Positions 1 to 7,488 of a stretch of DNA of 19,943 nucleotides are shown here, piece after piece; the stretch's first letter is position 1; the number at the start of each line of letters is the position of its first letter. The notes below the pieces were generated by a model, which was given only the letters and a program-made list of their open reading frames with translations, searched no databases and was not told the DNA's origin. Source of the DNA: UBA9676 sp036522155 (GTDB lineage: Bacteria; Actinomycetota; Actinomycetes; Streptosporangiales; Streptosporangiaceae); assembly GCA_036522155.1 (NCBI GenBank), contig DATDGI010000420.1, forward strand, positions 1 to 19,943, in the 5' to 3' direction. Both the position numbers and the translations under genes were made by a program.

Positions 1-899
1 ACCGCGTCCGCCGACCTGCGGGCGGCCTGCCGCCCGCCTTCGTCGCGGGCCAGCTGCCCGGCGACGAGCCCGGCCAGTTCGGCCGCGGCCGCGCGCTGCT
101 CACCGTCCCAGGCCGCAGCGTCACCGGCCAGTACCAGGAACCAGCCGGCCAGCGGGTGCGCTGATGGGCCAGCCACCTGGTATAGCGTGAACGGCGTGCC
201 TTCCAGGGTGACGCTGGCGGGCAGCTCCGGCGCCGCCAGGCCGGCCCGGGCCAGGGCCAGCCGCAGCCCGGCGTCCGGGCCCGGCCCGGCGGCGGCCAAT
301 GATCTGTCCGCGCGTGCGTTGGGGAATGCGGCCACCCAGCCCGGCCCGGACAGGCCGGGGGCGACCAGCCGGCCGGTGGCCGACACGGCCCAGCCGGCCA
401 GCCCGTATTCCGCGTCCGCGGCGGCGAGCAGGACGGTCACCGCGCCGGCCGTGGGGCGGGTGTCCCAGCCGGGCGTGGCCGCGTCCGCCGCCGCCAGCAG
501 CCGGTGGCGGACGTCCGGGCCCTCCCCCGGCGCCAGCAGGGATCGCAGCACCTGCTCGGTGATGGCCGCGAACGACACGTCGACCGGCACCTCAAACAGC
601 GGCAGCCGGTACTCCCGGCAGGCGTCGACCAGGTCGGGCGGGACCGACCCCAGCGCGGCGTCGCCGGCCCCCAGCGCGGCCACCCCCGCGCCCGCCAGCG
701 CGGCCACGAACGTGCCCGAGTCGGCCTCGGTGCGGCGCCACATCAGCCCGGTCAGCACCAGCTCGCCGCCCGCCAGGTACCGGCGCGGATCCAGCAGATC
801 GGTGGTGAACACGCCGGCGATGGGCCGGTCCAGGTCCTCCTGACCGGCCAGGACCCGCAACCGCAGCCCGGGGGCGGCCACCAGCGTGCGCAGCAGCAT
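1..899 (-). CDS. PucR-family transcriptional regulator (3' part cut by window edge)
   Basis: The minus strand is open from an ATG at 899 to the left edge (299 codons, no stop), so only the N-terminal part is visible. The start follows a near-perfect AGGAGGAG ribosome site nine bases upstream. The first ~115 residues (beginning MLLRTLVAAPGLRLRVLAG, then FTTDLLDPRRYLAGGELVLTG and YRLPLFEVPVDVSFAAI) match the N-terminal domain of PucR-type purine-catabolism regulators. The family's C-terminal helix-turn-helix would lie outside the window. PucR proteins control purine or related nitrogen-source catabolism. Divergent placement from a molybdenum hydroxylase operon, sharing a 194-bp gap, makes that operon the likely target (inference). 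The effector cannot be read from the sequence. Confidence 0.85.
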   Translation of the reverse strand, partial: MLLRTLVAAPGLRLRVLAGQEDLDRPIAGVFTTDLLDPRRYLAGGELVLTGLMWRRTEADSGTFVAALAGAGVAALGAGDAALGSVPPDLVDACREYRLPLFEVPVDVSFAAITEQVLRSLLAPGEGPDVRHRLLAAADAATPGWDTRPTAGAVTVLLAAADAEYGLAGWAVSATGRLVAPGLSGPGWVAAFPNARADRSLAAAGPGPDAGLRLALARAGLAAPELPASVTLEGTPFTLYQVAGPSAHPLAGWFLVLAGDAAAWDGEQRAAAAELAGLVAGQLARDEGGRQAARRSADA

Positions 900-1093
900 G
901 GCCAGTCTCCTCCTGGGCCGGTCGCGGCCACCCCGGACGGCCCGCGGGATGGGACCCGGGCTGGCCGGGTGGCTACCGTTAAGAATAGATCTGGTCTTTG
1001 TAGGAAGCACCAAATGGACGCCCGGCCGGCGCCCGGGGTTTAGGGGGTTTCGTGCCTGGCCGGCCGCGAGGGGGCGGGGCTGTACTGTCCAGC
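900..1093. promoter_or_regulatory. Divergent control region between pucR-like gene and hydroxylase operon
   Basis: This short gap must hold both divergent promoters. It contains a locally AT-rich patch (about 977-1016) in otherwise GC-rich DNA and an inverted repeat, TTTG (997-1000), ten bases, CAAA (1011-1014), a plausible regulator site. No convincing -35/-10 pair was found on either strand. TATTCT on the minus strand (982-987) is a possible -10 for the regulator. Assignment of the dyad to the PucR-like protein is inference. Confidence 0.35.
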
Positions 1094-1966
1094 ATGGAGT
1101 TCTTCCGGCCTGCCACCTGGTCGGACGCACTCGCCATCAAGGCGGGCGAGCCGGGCGCGCTGCCCCTGGCCGGCGGCACCGACGTAATGGTCGACATCAA
1201 CTTCGACCGCGCCCGGCCGGCCGCGCTGCTGGACCTGACCGGGATCGGCGGGCTGGCCGAATGGTCCGCCAGTGACGGCGTGATCCGGCTGGGGGCCGGC
1301 GTCCCGTATGCCCGGGTCATCAGCGAGCTGGCCGGTCAGCTGCCCGGGCTGGCGCTCGCGTCGCGGACGGTCGGGTCGCCGCAGATCCGCAACCGGGGCA
1401 CGGTGGGCGGCAACCTCGGCTCGGCGTCGCCGGCCGGCGACGCCCATCCCCCGCTGCTGGCCTGCGACACGGTGGTGCTGGCCGAATCGCTGCGCGGCAC
1501 CCGGCGGATCCCGATCCGTGAGTTCTACACCGGGGTGAAGCGGTCGGCACTGGCGGCCGACGAGCTGATCGCGGCGATCGAGGTGCCGGCGGCGGACGGG
1601 CCGCAGCAGTTCGCGAAGGTCGGGGTGCGCAACGCGATGGTGATCGCGGTGTCCTCGTTCGCGCTAGCGCTGCACCCGGGCCGCGGGCGGGTGGGCACCG
1701 GGTTCGGGTCGGCCGCACCGACCCCCCGGCCGGCCGGGGCGGCCGAGGACTTCCTCAGCGCCGAACTGGCCGACCAGGGGCTGTGGGAGTCGCGCGGGCC
1801 GCTGCCCGAGGCGGTCGCGGCGCGTTTTGCCGATCTGGTGGCGCAGGCGGCTGCCCCGATCGACGACGTCAGGGGCAGCGCCGCCTACCGCCGGCACTCA
1901 CTGGCCGTGATGGCCCGCCGGACGCTGGCCTGGACCTGGCGGTCGTTCCAGCGGGGGGACGCCTGA
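1094..1966 (+). CDS. FAD-binding subunit of xanthine-dehydrogenase/CO-dehydrogenase-type molybdenum hydroxylase
   Basis: A 290-residue protein of the CoxM/XdhB/PucC flavoprotein family, which passes electrons from the 2Fe-2S clusters of the partner subunit through FAD to an acceptor in the cytoplasm. FAD-binding signatures are PLAGGTD (residues 24-30) and a glycine-rich stretch with GGNLGSASPAGD (105-116) followed by PPLLACDTVV. Length is normal for the family. I chose the ATG at 1094 because the protein then begins MEFFRPATW, a typical family N-terminus. A GTG at 1052 with a better purine-rich upstream site (AGGGGG) would add 14 residues and cannot be excluded. The stop overlaps the next start (TGATG), implying translational coupling within a FAD - FeS - Mo operon. 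Confidence 0.9.
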   Translation: MEFFRPATWSDALAIKAGEPGALPLAGGTDVMVDINFDRARPAALLDLTGIGGLAEWSASDGVIRLGAGVPYARVISELAGQLPGLALASRTVGSPQIRNRGTVGGNLGSASPAGDAHPPLLACDTVVLAESLRGTRRIPIREFYTGVKRSALAADELIAAIEVPAADGPQQFAKVGVRNAMVIAVSSFALALHPGRGRVGTGFGSAAPTPRPAGAAEDFLSAELADQGLWESRGPLPEAVAARFADLVAQAAAPIDDVRGSAAYRRHSLAVMARRTLAWTWRSFQRGDA

Positions 1967-2433
1967 TGCGGGTGAACTGCACGGTGAACGGCATGCCCAC
2001 GGTCGCCGACGACGTGTGGGAAGGCGAGTCGCTGCTGTACGTGCTGCGCGAGCGGCTCGGCCTGCCGGGCTCGAAGAACGCCTGCGAGCAGGGCGAATGC
2101 GGGTCGTGCACGGTGTACCTGGACGGGGTGGTGGTGTGCGCCTGCCTGGTCGCGGCCGGGCAGGCGGAGGGCCGGGACGTCCGCACGGTGGAAGGGATCG
2201 CCGGCGGCGGGGCGCCCGGGCCGGTGCAGCAGGCGTTCGTGGACGCCGGCGCGGTCCAGTGCGGGTTCTGCACGCCGGGGCTGGTCGTCGCCACCGACGA
2301 CCTGCTGCGGCGGATCCCGCAGCCATCCGACCCCGAGATCCGGGAGGCGCTGGCCGGCAACCTGTGCCGGTGCACCGGGTACGAGAAGATCCTCGACGCC
2401 GTCCGGCTGGCGGCGGCCCGGCGGCCCGGATGA
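1966..2433 (+). CDS. 2Fe-2S iron-sulfur subunit of xanthine-dehydrogenase-type hydroxylase
   Basis: A 155-residue small subunit (CoxS/XdhC/PucE type) that carries two [2Fe-2S] clusters linking the molybdenum site to FAD. The plant-ferredoxin-type cluster ligands are C40-X4-C45-X2-C48-X11-C60. The helical-domain cluster uses C99-X2-C102 and C134-X-C136 in the familiar CGFCTPG and LCRCTGY contexts. All eight cysteines are present, so the protein looks functional. The ATG overlaps the preceding stop by one base, and its own TGA overlaps the next ATG by four bases (ATGA), so all three subunits are probably made in register from one mRNA. Confidence 0.95.
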   Translation: MRVNCTVNGMPTVADDVWEGESLLYVLRERLGLPGSKNACEQGECGSCTVYLDGVVVCACLVAAGQAEGRDVRTVEGIAGGGAPGPVQQAFVDAGAVQCGFCTPGLVVATDDLLRRIPQPSDPEIREALAGNLCRCTGYEKILDAVRLAAARRPG

Positions 2434-4790
2434 GCGGGCGGATGCCGGCCGGCCCGCCGGCCGCGGCGGGGACGGTCACCGGCCGGGACGGGCAGGGTGT
2501 CGGCGCCAGCGTGGCCCGGCCGGACGGCACGCTCAAGGTGACCGGTGAGTTCGCGTTCTCGTCCGACCTGTGGCTGGCGGACATGCTGTGGGGCGCGACG
2601 TTGCGCAGCCCGCATCCCCGGGCCCGGATCAGGGCGGTCGAGACGTCCCGCGCGCTGCGGCGGCCCGGGGTCGCCGCGGTGCTCACCCAGGATGACGTGC
2701 CGGGCCGCAAGACGTTCGGGCTGGAAGCCACGGACCAGCCGGTGCTGGCCGGGGACGAGGTCCGCTACCAGGGTGAACCGGTCGCCATCGTGGCCGCCAA
2801 CCACCCGGAAACCGCGCGCCGGGCGGCGGCCGCGATCGGCGTCGACTACGAGGTGCTCGGCCCGGTGACCGACGCGGAGGCCGCCCTGCGGCCCGGCGCG
2901 GACGCCGTCCAGCCCGGGGGCAACCTGGTGCGGCACGTGCGGATCCGGAGGGGAGATCCGCACGTGCCGGCCGATCTGGTGGTCAGCGGGACGTACCAGG
3001 TCGGCATGCAGGACCAGGCGTTCCTCGGTCCGGAGTCCGGGCTGGCGGTGCCGGACGGCGAGGGCGGGGTCGAGCTGTACGTGGCCACCCAGTGGCTGCA
3101 CGTGGACCGGGCCCAGGTCGCGGCCAGCCTGGGCCTGCCCGAGGACCGGGTGCGGCTGGTGCTGGCCGGGGTGGGCGGCGCGTTCGGCGCCCGCGAGGAC
3201 CTGTCCATGCAGATCCACGCCTGCCTGCTGGCGCTGCGCACCGGCCGGCCGGTGAAGATGGTCTACTCGCGCGAGGAGTCGTTCTTCGGCCACGTCCACC
3301 GGCACCCGGCCCGGCTCTACTACCAGCACGCGGCCACCGCCGACGGCCGGCTGGTGTCCGTCACCGGGCGGATCTACCTGGACGGCGGGGCGTACATGTC
3401 CAGCTCCCCGGCGGTGGCGGGGAACGCGGCGACGCTCGGGGCGGGTCCGTACGAGGTGCCGAACGTCAGCATGGACGTGTACGCCGCGTACACCAACAAC
3501 CCGCCGTGCGGGGCGATGCGCGGGTTCGGCGCGGTGCAGGCCTGCTTCGCCTACGAGTCCCAGATGGACGAGCTGGCCCGGCGGCTGGGGATGGATCCGG
3601 TGGCGCTGCGCATCCGCAACGCGATGTCGGAGGGGTCGGTCATGCCCACCGGGCAGGTGGTCGATTCGGCGGCCCCGGTCGCGGAACTGCTCCGCCGGGT
3701 GCGGGACGCGCCGCTGCCCGCCGCGCGGGCCACGCCGGGCGAGCCTGACCTGCGGGAGCTGCCCGGCGGGGTGTCCAACACCACCCACGGGGAAGGCGTG
3801 GTGCGCGGCGTCGGCTACGGCATCGGCATCAAGAACGTCGGCTTCTCCGAGGGCTTCGACGACTACTCGACCGCGCGGGTCACGCTGGCGGTGGTGGCCG
3901 GCCAGCCCGCCGTCACCGTGCACACCGCGGCCGCCGAGGTCGGGCAGGGACTGGTCACCGTGCAGGGGCAGATCGCCAGGACCGAGCTGGGGGTCGACAG
4001 CGTGGTGGTCCAGCCGGCCGACACCACGGTGGGCAGCGCCGGCTCGTCGTCGGCGTCCCGGCAGACCTATGTCACCGGCGGGGCGGTGCAGGCCGCCTGC
4101 GCGGCAGTCCGGGCGACGGTGCTCACCCGGGCGGCGGGGCGGTATGGCGTCCCGGCCGCGGACCTGGCGCTGGCCGGTGGCCAGGTCACCGTCCGCGGCG
4201 GGCGGGTGCTGGCGGATCTGGCGGAGGTGCTCGGGGACGAGGCGATCACAGAAACCGTCACCTGGCGGCACCGGCCGACCCAGCCCATCGATCCCGAGAC
4301 CGGCCAGGGCAACGCGCACGTCCAGTACGCCTTCGCCGCGCACCGGGCGGTGGTCGACGTGGACACCGAGCTGGGGCTGGTCAAGGTGGTCGAGCTGGCC
4401 ACCGCGCAGGATGTGGGCAAGGCGATGAACCCGCTCGCGGTGGCGGGCCAGATCCACGGTGGCAGCGCGCAGGGGCTCGGGCTGGCGCTGATGGAGGAGA
4501 TCCAGGTGGCGGACGGGGTGGTGCGCAACCCGTCGTTCACCGACTACCTGATCCCCACCATCCTGGACATGCCGCCCATGAAGCTGGACATCCTGGAACT
4601 GGCCGACCCGCACGCCCCGTACGGCCTGCGCGGCGTGGGCGAGCCGCCGACGATCTCGGTCACGCCGGCCATCGTGGCCGCGGTGCGGGCGGCGACCGGG
4701 CGGCCGCTGCGGCGGGTGCCGGTCCGGCCGGATGACATCGTGGGGCTGCCGGAGGGAGGCACGGATGCCGCCGATGTTCCTGACCGGTGA
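2430..4790 (+). CDS. Molybdopterin-binding catalytic subunit of xanthine-dehydrogenase-type hydroxylase
   Basis: A 786-residue large subunit (CoxL/XdhA/PucD type) holding the molybdenum-pterin cofactor where the substrate is hydroxylated. The N-terminal a/b-hammerhead region is residues ~25-130. Family motifs include GGAFGARED (249-257, with Glu256), PPCGAMRGFG (358-367, with Arg364) and GVGEPPT (735-741), whose Glu738 matches the general base of the family. The Glu256 and GAMRGFG arrangement resembles purine hydroxylases. CO dehydrogenases instead have a cysteine-bearing active-site loop of the AYRCSFR type, which is absent here. Together with the PucR-like neighbour this favours xanthine/hypoxanthine or a related heterocycle as substrate, but the exact substrate is inference. 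The start overlaps the FeS-subunit stop (ATGA); the 3' end overlaps the next gene by 26 bp. Confidence 0.9.
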   Translation: MSGRMPAGPPAAAGTVTGRDGQGVGASVARPDGTLKVTGEFAFSSDLWLADMLWGATLRSPHPRARIRAVETSRALRRPGVAAVLTQDDVPGRKTFGLEATDQPVLAGDEVRYQGEPVAIVAANHPETARRAAAAIGVDYEVLGPVTDAEAALRPGADAVQPGGNLVRHVRIRRGDPHVPADLVVSGTYQVGMQDQAFLGPESGLAVPDGEGGVELYVATQWLHVDRAQVAASLGLPEDRVRLVLAGVGGAFGAREDLSMQIHACLLALRTGRPVKMVYSREESFFGHVHRHPARLYYQHAATADGRLVSVTGRIYLDGGAYMSSSPAVAGNAATLGAGPYEVPNVSMDVYAAYTNNPPCGAMRGFGAVQACFAYESQMDELARRLGMDPVALRIRNAMSEGSVMPTGQVVDSAAPVAELLRRVRDAPLPAARATPGEPDLRELPGGVSNTTHGEGVVRGVGYGIGIKNVGFSEGFDDYSTARVTLAVVAGQPAVTVHTAAAEVGQGLVTVQGQIARTELGVDSVVVQPADTTVGSAGSSSASRQTYVTGGAVQAACAAVRATVLTRAAGRYGVPAADLALAGGQVTVRGGRVLADLAEVLGDEAITETVTWRHRPTQPIDPETGQGNAHVQYAFAAHRAVVDVDTELGLVKVVELATAQDVGKAMNPLAVAGQIHGGSAQGLGLALMEEIQVADGVVRNPSFTDYLIPTILDMPPMKLDILELADPHAPYGLRGVGEPPTISVTPAIVAAVRAATGRPLRRVPVRPDDIVGLPEGGTDAADVPDR

Positions 4791-5157
4791 CGGGATGAGC
4801 GGCGGCGCGCTGCACCATCACATCGCGGGTACGCCGCTGGTGGGCGAGCGGCGGACCGCGCCGCGCTACCGGCTCTACTCGGTCCGGGATGAATACCCCG
4901 CGCTGTGCCCGGCCGGCGCGGGCGGGGCGGCCATCCTGGGCGAGCTGTACGACGTGCCGATGGGCCAGCTCTGGGAGCTGCTGGCGGGCGAGCCGCCCGA
5001 GCTTGAGCTGTCGATGGTGGAGCTGGCCGGGGCCGCCGGGGCGGAGCTGTCGTTTGGCATGGTGCTGCGGCGCGGGGAGCTTGACCGTGGCGGCTACCCG
5101 GACATCACCAGCTACGGCGGCTGGCGGGCCTACCGCCGGGCGCTGGCCGGAGGTTAG
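4765..5157 (+). CDS. Allophanate-hydrolase C-terminal-domain-like protein (gamma-glutamylcyclotransferase-like fold)
   Basis: A 130-residue protein resembling the C-terminal domain of AtzF-type allophanate hydrolases. It has an N-terminal GTPLVGERRTAPRYRLYSV strand, then YPAL, then the acidic GELYDVPMGQLWELLAGEPPELEL core and a short C-terminal segment. That domain family is related to gamma-glutamylcyclotransferases. The amidase part of allophanate hydrolase is absent, so this is a stand-alone domain, not a full enzyme. The start at 4765 is chosen because GGAGGGAGG (4751-4759) sits five bases upstream, inside the end of the molybdenum-subunit gene; an ATG at 4774 is the alternative. As the last cistron of a purine-oxidation operon it could act on urea/allophanate-level purine breakdown products, but its reaction is unproven. 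Confidence 0.75.
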   Translation: MPPMFLTGDGMSGGALHHHIAGTPLVGERRTAPRYRLYSVRDEYPALCPAGAGGAAILGELYDVPMGQLWELLAGEPPELELSMVELAGAAGAELSFGMVLRRGELDRGGYPDITSYGGWRAYRRALAGG

Positions 5158-5166
5158 GGCACGGCC

Positions 5167-6030
5167 TCAAGCCGCGCCGTGCTGGGGCTCCTCGCGCTCC
5201 TGGGGCTCCTGCGGCTTCTGGGGCTCGATGCCGTGCTGGCGGAGCAGCGCCTGCAGCCGCTCGAACTCGTCGGTCAGCGACAGGCGGTCCCCGCGGGCCG
5301 CCGACCACGCCCGCTCCCGGGCCGCCTTCTCGGCCAGCAGGTGCTTCTCGATGTCCCGCATCGCCGCGGCGGTCTCGAAGTCCTGGCCGTCGATGGCGGC
5401 CTCCTTGTCCCGGCGGAGCTGCGCGAGGTCCCGGTCCAGGTCGCTGGTGTCTGGCCCGGTGCCGACCCGGTGCTCCAGCGCCGACAGCCGCGACTCGATG
5501 GCGGTGAGCCGGTCCGCGAGCTGGCCGAGCAGATCACGCTTCCCGCGGAGGGCCCGGCCGGGGCGCCGGGCGGGGGCCTCCTCCGGCTCCCCCTGGTAAC
5601 CGCTCAGCAGCTCGATCACCTGCGGGCGGACCCGGGTGAGGTCGGCACCCAGCTCGATCAGCACCTGCACGCCCGGGCTCTCGCCCTCGCGGATCATGCC
5701 GAGCAGCAGGTGCTCGGTGCCGATGTAGTTGTGGCCGAGCTGGAGGGCCTCACGCCGCGCCAGCTCCAGCGCCGTCTTGGCCCGCGGCGTGAACGGCAGG
5801 TGCCCGGACGGCCCCGGCTGGCCGCGGCCGACGATCCGCTCGACCTGCTGGCGGACGGCCTCCTCGGTGATCCCCTGCCGTTCCAGTACCTGGGCCCCGA
5901 CCCCTTCGCCCTCGCGGACCAGGCCGAGCAGGAGGTGCTCGGTGCCGATGTAGTTGTGGTCGAGCATCCTGGCCTCTTCCTGGGCCAGGACGACCACCCG
6001 GCGCGCCCGGTCGGTGAATCGCTCGAACAT
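5167..6030 (-). CDS. Stand-alone ClpC N-terminal domain protein with UVR-like motif
   Basis: A 287-residue protein beginning MFERFTDRARRVVVLAQEE, the hallmark N-terminus of ClpC/MecB chaperones. Both Clp-N repeats are present (about residues 5-55 and 80-135, each containing HNYIGTEHLLLG). Instead of the AAA+ ATPase modules there is a charged region and a UVR/coiled-coil-like segment (DLAQLRRDKEAAIDGQDFETA, around 215-240), then a Gln/Glu/Pro-rich tail. No Walker A or B is visible, so it cannot itself unfold substrates. It may bind ClpC substrates, adaptors or phospho-arginine-type ligands, or act as a decoy (inference from known ClpC N-domain functions). The ATG at 6030 is chosen over an upstream GTG/ATG because family members start at MFERF. 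It converges with the preceding operon, nine bases apart. Confidence 0.85.
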   Translation of the reverse strand: MFERFTDRARRVVVLAQEEARMLDHNYIGTEHLLLGLVREGEGVGAQVLERQGITEEAVRQQVERIVGRGQPGPSGHLPFTPRAKTALELARREALQLGHNYIGTEHLLLGMIREGESPGVQVLIELGADLTRVRPQVIELLSGYQGEPEEAPARRPGRALRGKRDLLGQLADRLTAIESRLSALEHRVGTGPDTSDLDRDLAQLRRDKEAAIDGQDFETAAAMRDIEKHLLAEKAARERAWSAARGDRLSLTDEFERLQALLRQHGIEPQKPQEPQEREEPQHGAA

Positions 6031-6067
6031 GTGCCACGCCGTCCTTCCCGGCCGCCGGCCCCCACCC

Positions 6068-6086
6068 TGTAACTCACGATACATCG
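6068..6086. promoter_or_regulatory. Dyad-symmetric operator candidate upstream of Clp-N gene
   Basis: Two overlapping palindromes lie 38-56 bp upstream of the Clp-N start: TGTA-N8-TACA (6068-6083) and CGATACATCG (6077-6086, perfect CGAT/ATCG arms). The position suits an operator for a repressor of this gene. The protein that binds is unknown. Confidence 0.4.
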
Positions 6087-6131
6087 CGTTTGTGGATTGG
6101 GAAGGGGGCGGACGAAAATTCGGGGGGGACT

Positions 6132-6162
6132 GGGGCCGGCCGCGGCAGGCGCGGCCGGCCCC
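6132..6162 (-). terminator. Strong GC hairpin terminator of the phosphoesterase gene
   Basis: A perfect 13-bp stem (6132-6144 paired with 6150-6162) with a 5-nt GCAGG loop lies 12 bases past the stop codon of the minus-strand phosphoesterase gene. There is no U-tract, as is common in high-GC actinobacteria. It also separates that gene from the Clp-N gene downstream. Confidence 0.7.
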
Positions 6163-6174
6163 CCAGCCCGGCCC

Positions 6175-7293
6175 TTAGCCGGCCAGGAACTGGTTCATCG
6201 TGCTGACCTGGGCGTGGTCGCTGGTGAAGCCAAGCTCACCCAGGTGCCAGTCATCCTCGATGGTGCGCAGCAGCGAGTAGTGGTTATAGGGGTTGTTGCT
6301 GACGAAGTGGTGCGGCCCGCTCGGGTCGATCACGATCGCGGGCACCAGCCCGCCGCCGTACGTCCCACCCGGCCAGGTGGAGCTGATGTCCGGGTCGCCC
6401 GCGGGCAGGACCGGCGAGTCACAGCAGCCAGCCGGGGAGTCCCAGCCGCCGTTGACCGCGTTGCCGGTGAAGTCGCCCTCATCGGACACGATGAAGATCG
6501 CGCTGTGCGGCGTCCACGCCTGGCTGGACATGATCGTCGTTACCGCGCCCTTGACGAACGCGTCCGCGTTCTGCTTCAGTCGCACGTCGTTCGGGTCGTC
6601 GTTGGTGTTGTTGAACGGGCAGGGGGTCTCCGGGTGCCCGGCGATGGCGTCGTTCACCCCGCCGTGCATGTCGTTGCACTGGTCGGGGGTGATGAACACG
6701 AAGCGCGGCGCGTGCGGGCCGTTCAGGTCACCGGCCAGGTCGGTGTAGGGCTTGACGTTGGCGAGCAGGTCCGGGTTGGCGCGGATGTCGGTGAACAGCA
6801 CGAACGGGTCGTGCTTGGACGCGTAGAGCGGGTCGGTGCTGGACGGCCAGAAGTCGGCCAGCGAACCCGCCGCGGGCAGCGCCTCCATGTAGGCGCCCCA
6901 GCTGATGTGGGCCGCCTCCAGCTCGTCGATCAGGTTGGTGTGATCGAACCGGTTGGCCGGGTTGTCGTTGTTGGTGAACCAGTTCGAGCCGCTGATCATG
7001 GCGATGTAGTTCGGCTCGCTCGGGTGCGTCACCCCGTAGTACTGCGTGGCCTCGCCGTATTGCTGCGCCAGCGAGGTGATGTAGGGCGTGTTGGCGTCAC
7101 CGATGACGCTCTGCTGGGAGTGGTTCTCCAGCATGATCACGAAGACCCGGTCGAGCCGCACGTGCTGGCCGTCGCCGCTGCCCGCGGTGACGGTCGCACC
7201 GCTCGCCGCGGACAGTCCCATGGTGAGCACGGCGGCCACGCTGGCGGCCGTGGTGACCACAATGGCTTTCGCCCTTATCGTTCTAAAGGCCAT
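6175..7293 (-). CDS. Secreted SapM-like acid phosphatase / phosphoesterase-family protein
   Basis: A 372-residue protein with a Sec-type signal peptide: positive residues R4-K9, a hydrophobic stretch to ~A30, and a likely cut after ASG or nearby. No lipobox is seen, so it is probably released. The mature part belongs to the phosphoesterase family (PF04185-like, alkaline-phosphatase superfamily). It has VFVIMLENHSQ (residues ~50-60) and THPSEPNYIAMISG (~89-102), the same landmarks I recall from mycobacterial SapM, a secreted phosphatidylinositol-3-phosphatase, plus ITPDQCNDMHGG and SDEGDF metal-site-like segments. GAGGAGG lies seven bases before the ATG. It diverges from a PHS-type transporter with PHO-box-like repeats between them, so release of phosphate from extracellular organic phosphate is the likely job; true substrate unknown. 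Confidence 0.8.
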   Translation of the reverse strand: MAFRTIRAKAIVVTTAASVAAVLTMGLSAASGATVTAGSGDGQHVRLDRVFVIMLENHSQQSVIGDANTPYITSLAQQYGEATQYYGVTHPSEPNYIAMISGSNWFTNNDNPANRFDHTNLIDELEAAHISWGAYMEALPAAGSLADFWPSSTDPLYASKHDPFVLFTDIRANPDLLANVKPYTDLAGDLNGPHAPRFVFITPDQCNDMHGGVNDAIAGHPETPCPFNNTNDDPNDVRLKQNADAFVKGAVTTIMSSQAWTPHSAIFIVSDEGDFTGNAVNGGWDSPAGCCDSPVLPAGDPDISSTWPGGTYGGGLVPAIVIDPSGPHHFVSNNPYNHYSLLRTIEDDWHLGELGFTSDHAQVSTMNQFLAG

Positions 7294-7341
7294 GCCTGCC
7301 TCCTCATCGAGTTCGCACTGGCCCCAAGCTCACAGCGCTTT

Positions 7342-7385
7342 GTTCGGCTGCCGACCATCTTGCGTTCACTTGCCGTTAATTTCTA
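7342..7385 (+). promoter_or_regulatory. PHO-box-like array of four 11-nt direct repeat units
   Basis: Four head-to-tail 11-mers are seen: GTTCGGCTGCC (7342-7352), GACCATCTTGC (7353-7363), GTTCACTTGCC (7364-7374) and GTTAATTTCTA (7375-7385). The third fits the Streptomyces PhoP direct-repeat consensus, as I recall it (G[G/T]TCAYYYR[G/C]G), at 10 of 11 positions and the first at 8; the others are degenerate, as is usual at array ends. The array sits 49 bp upstream of the phosphoesterase start and about 104 bp upstream of the transporter start. PhoP control of both genes is inference from the match and from gene content. Confidence 0.6.
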
Positions 7386-7488
7386 GGTCGGTGTCGCGTT
7401 GCCTGGGCCGGATAGCTTGCGCCGCAGTTGCGGGATCATCCGCCGCCGGTCACACCCGGACGGGCGGCACGAGCAGGCGGGAGACGGC

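Noticed and set aside
187..1043. Plus-strand open frames in the first kilobase
   Set aside because: They lie opposite the PucR-like gene, whose N-terminal domain is unmistakable, and have Ser/Ala/Pro- or Arg-rich translations.
1869..4613. 914-codon open frame on the minus strand across the hydroxylase operon
   Set aside because: It is antisense to three genes with full family motifs. Its product is His/Arg/Gly/Pro-rich with no recognisable domain, typical of a shadow frame in high-GC DNA.
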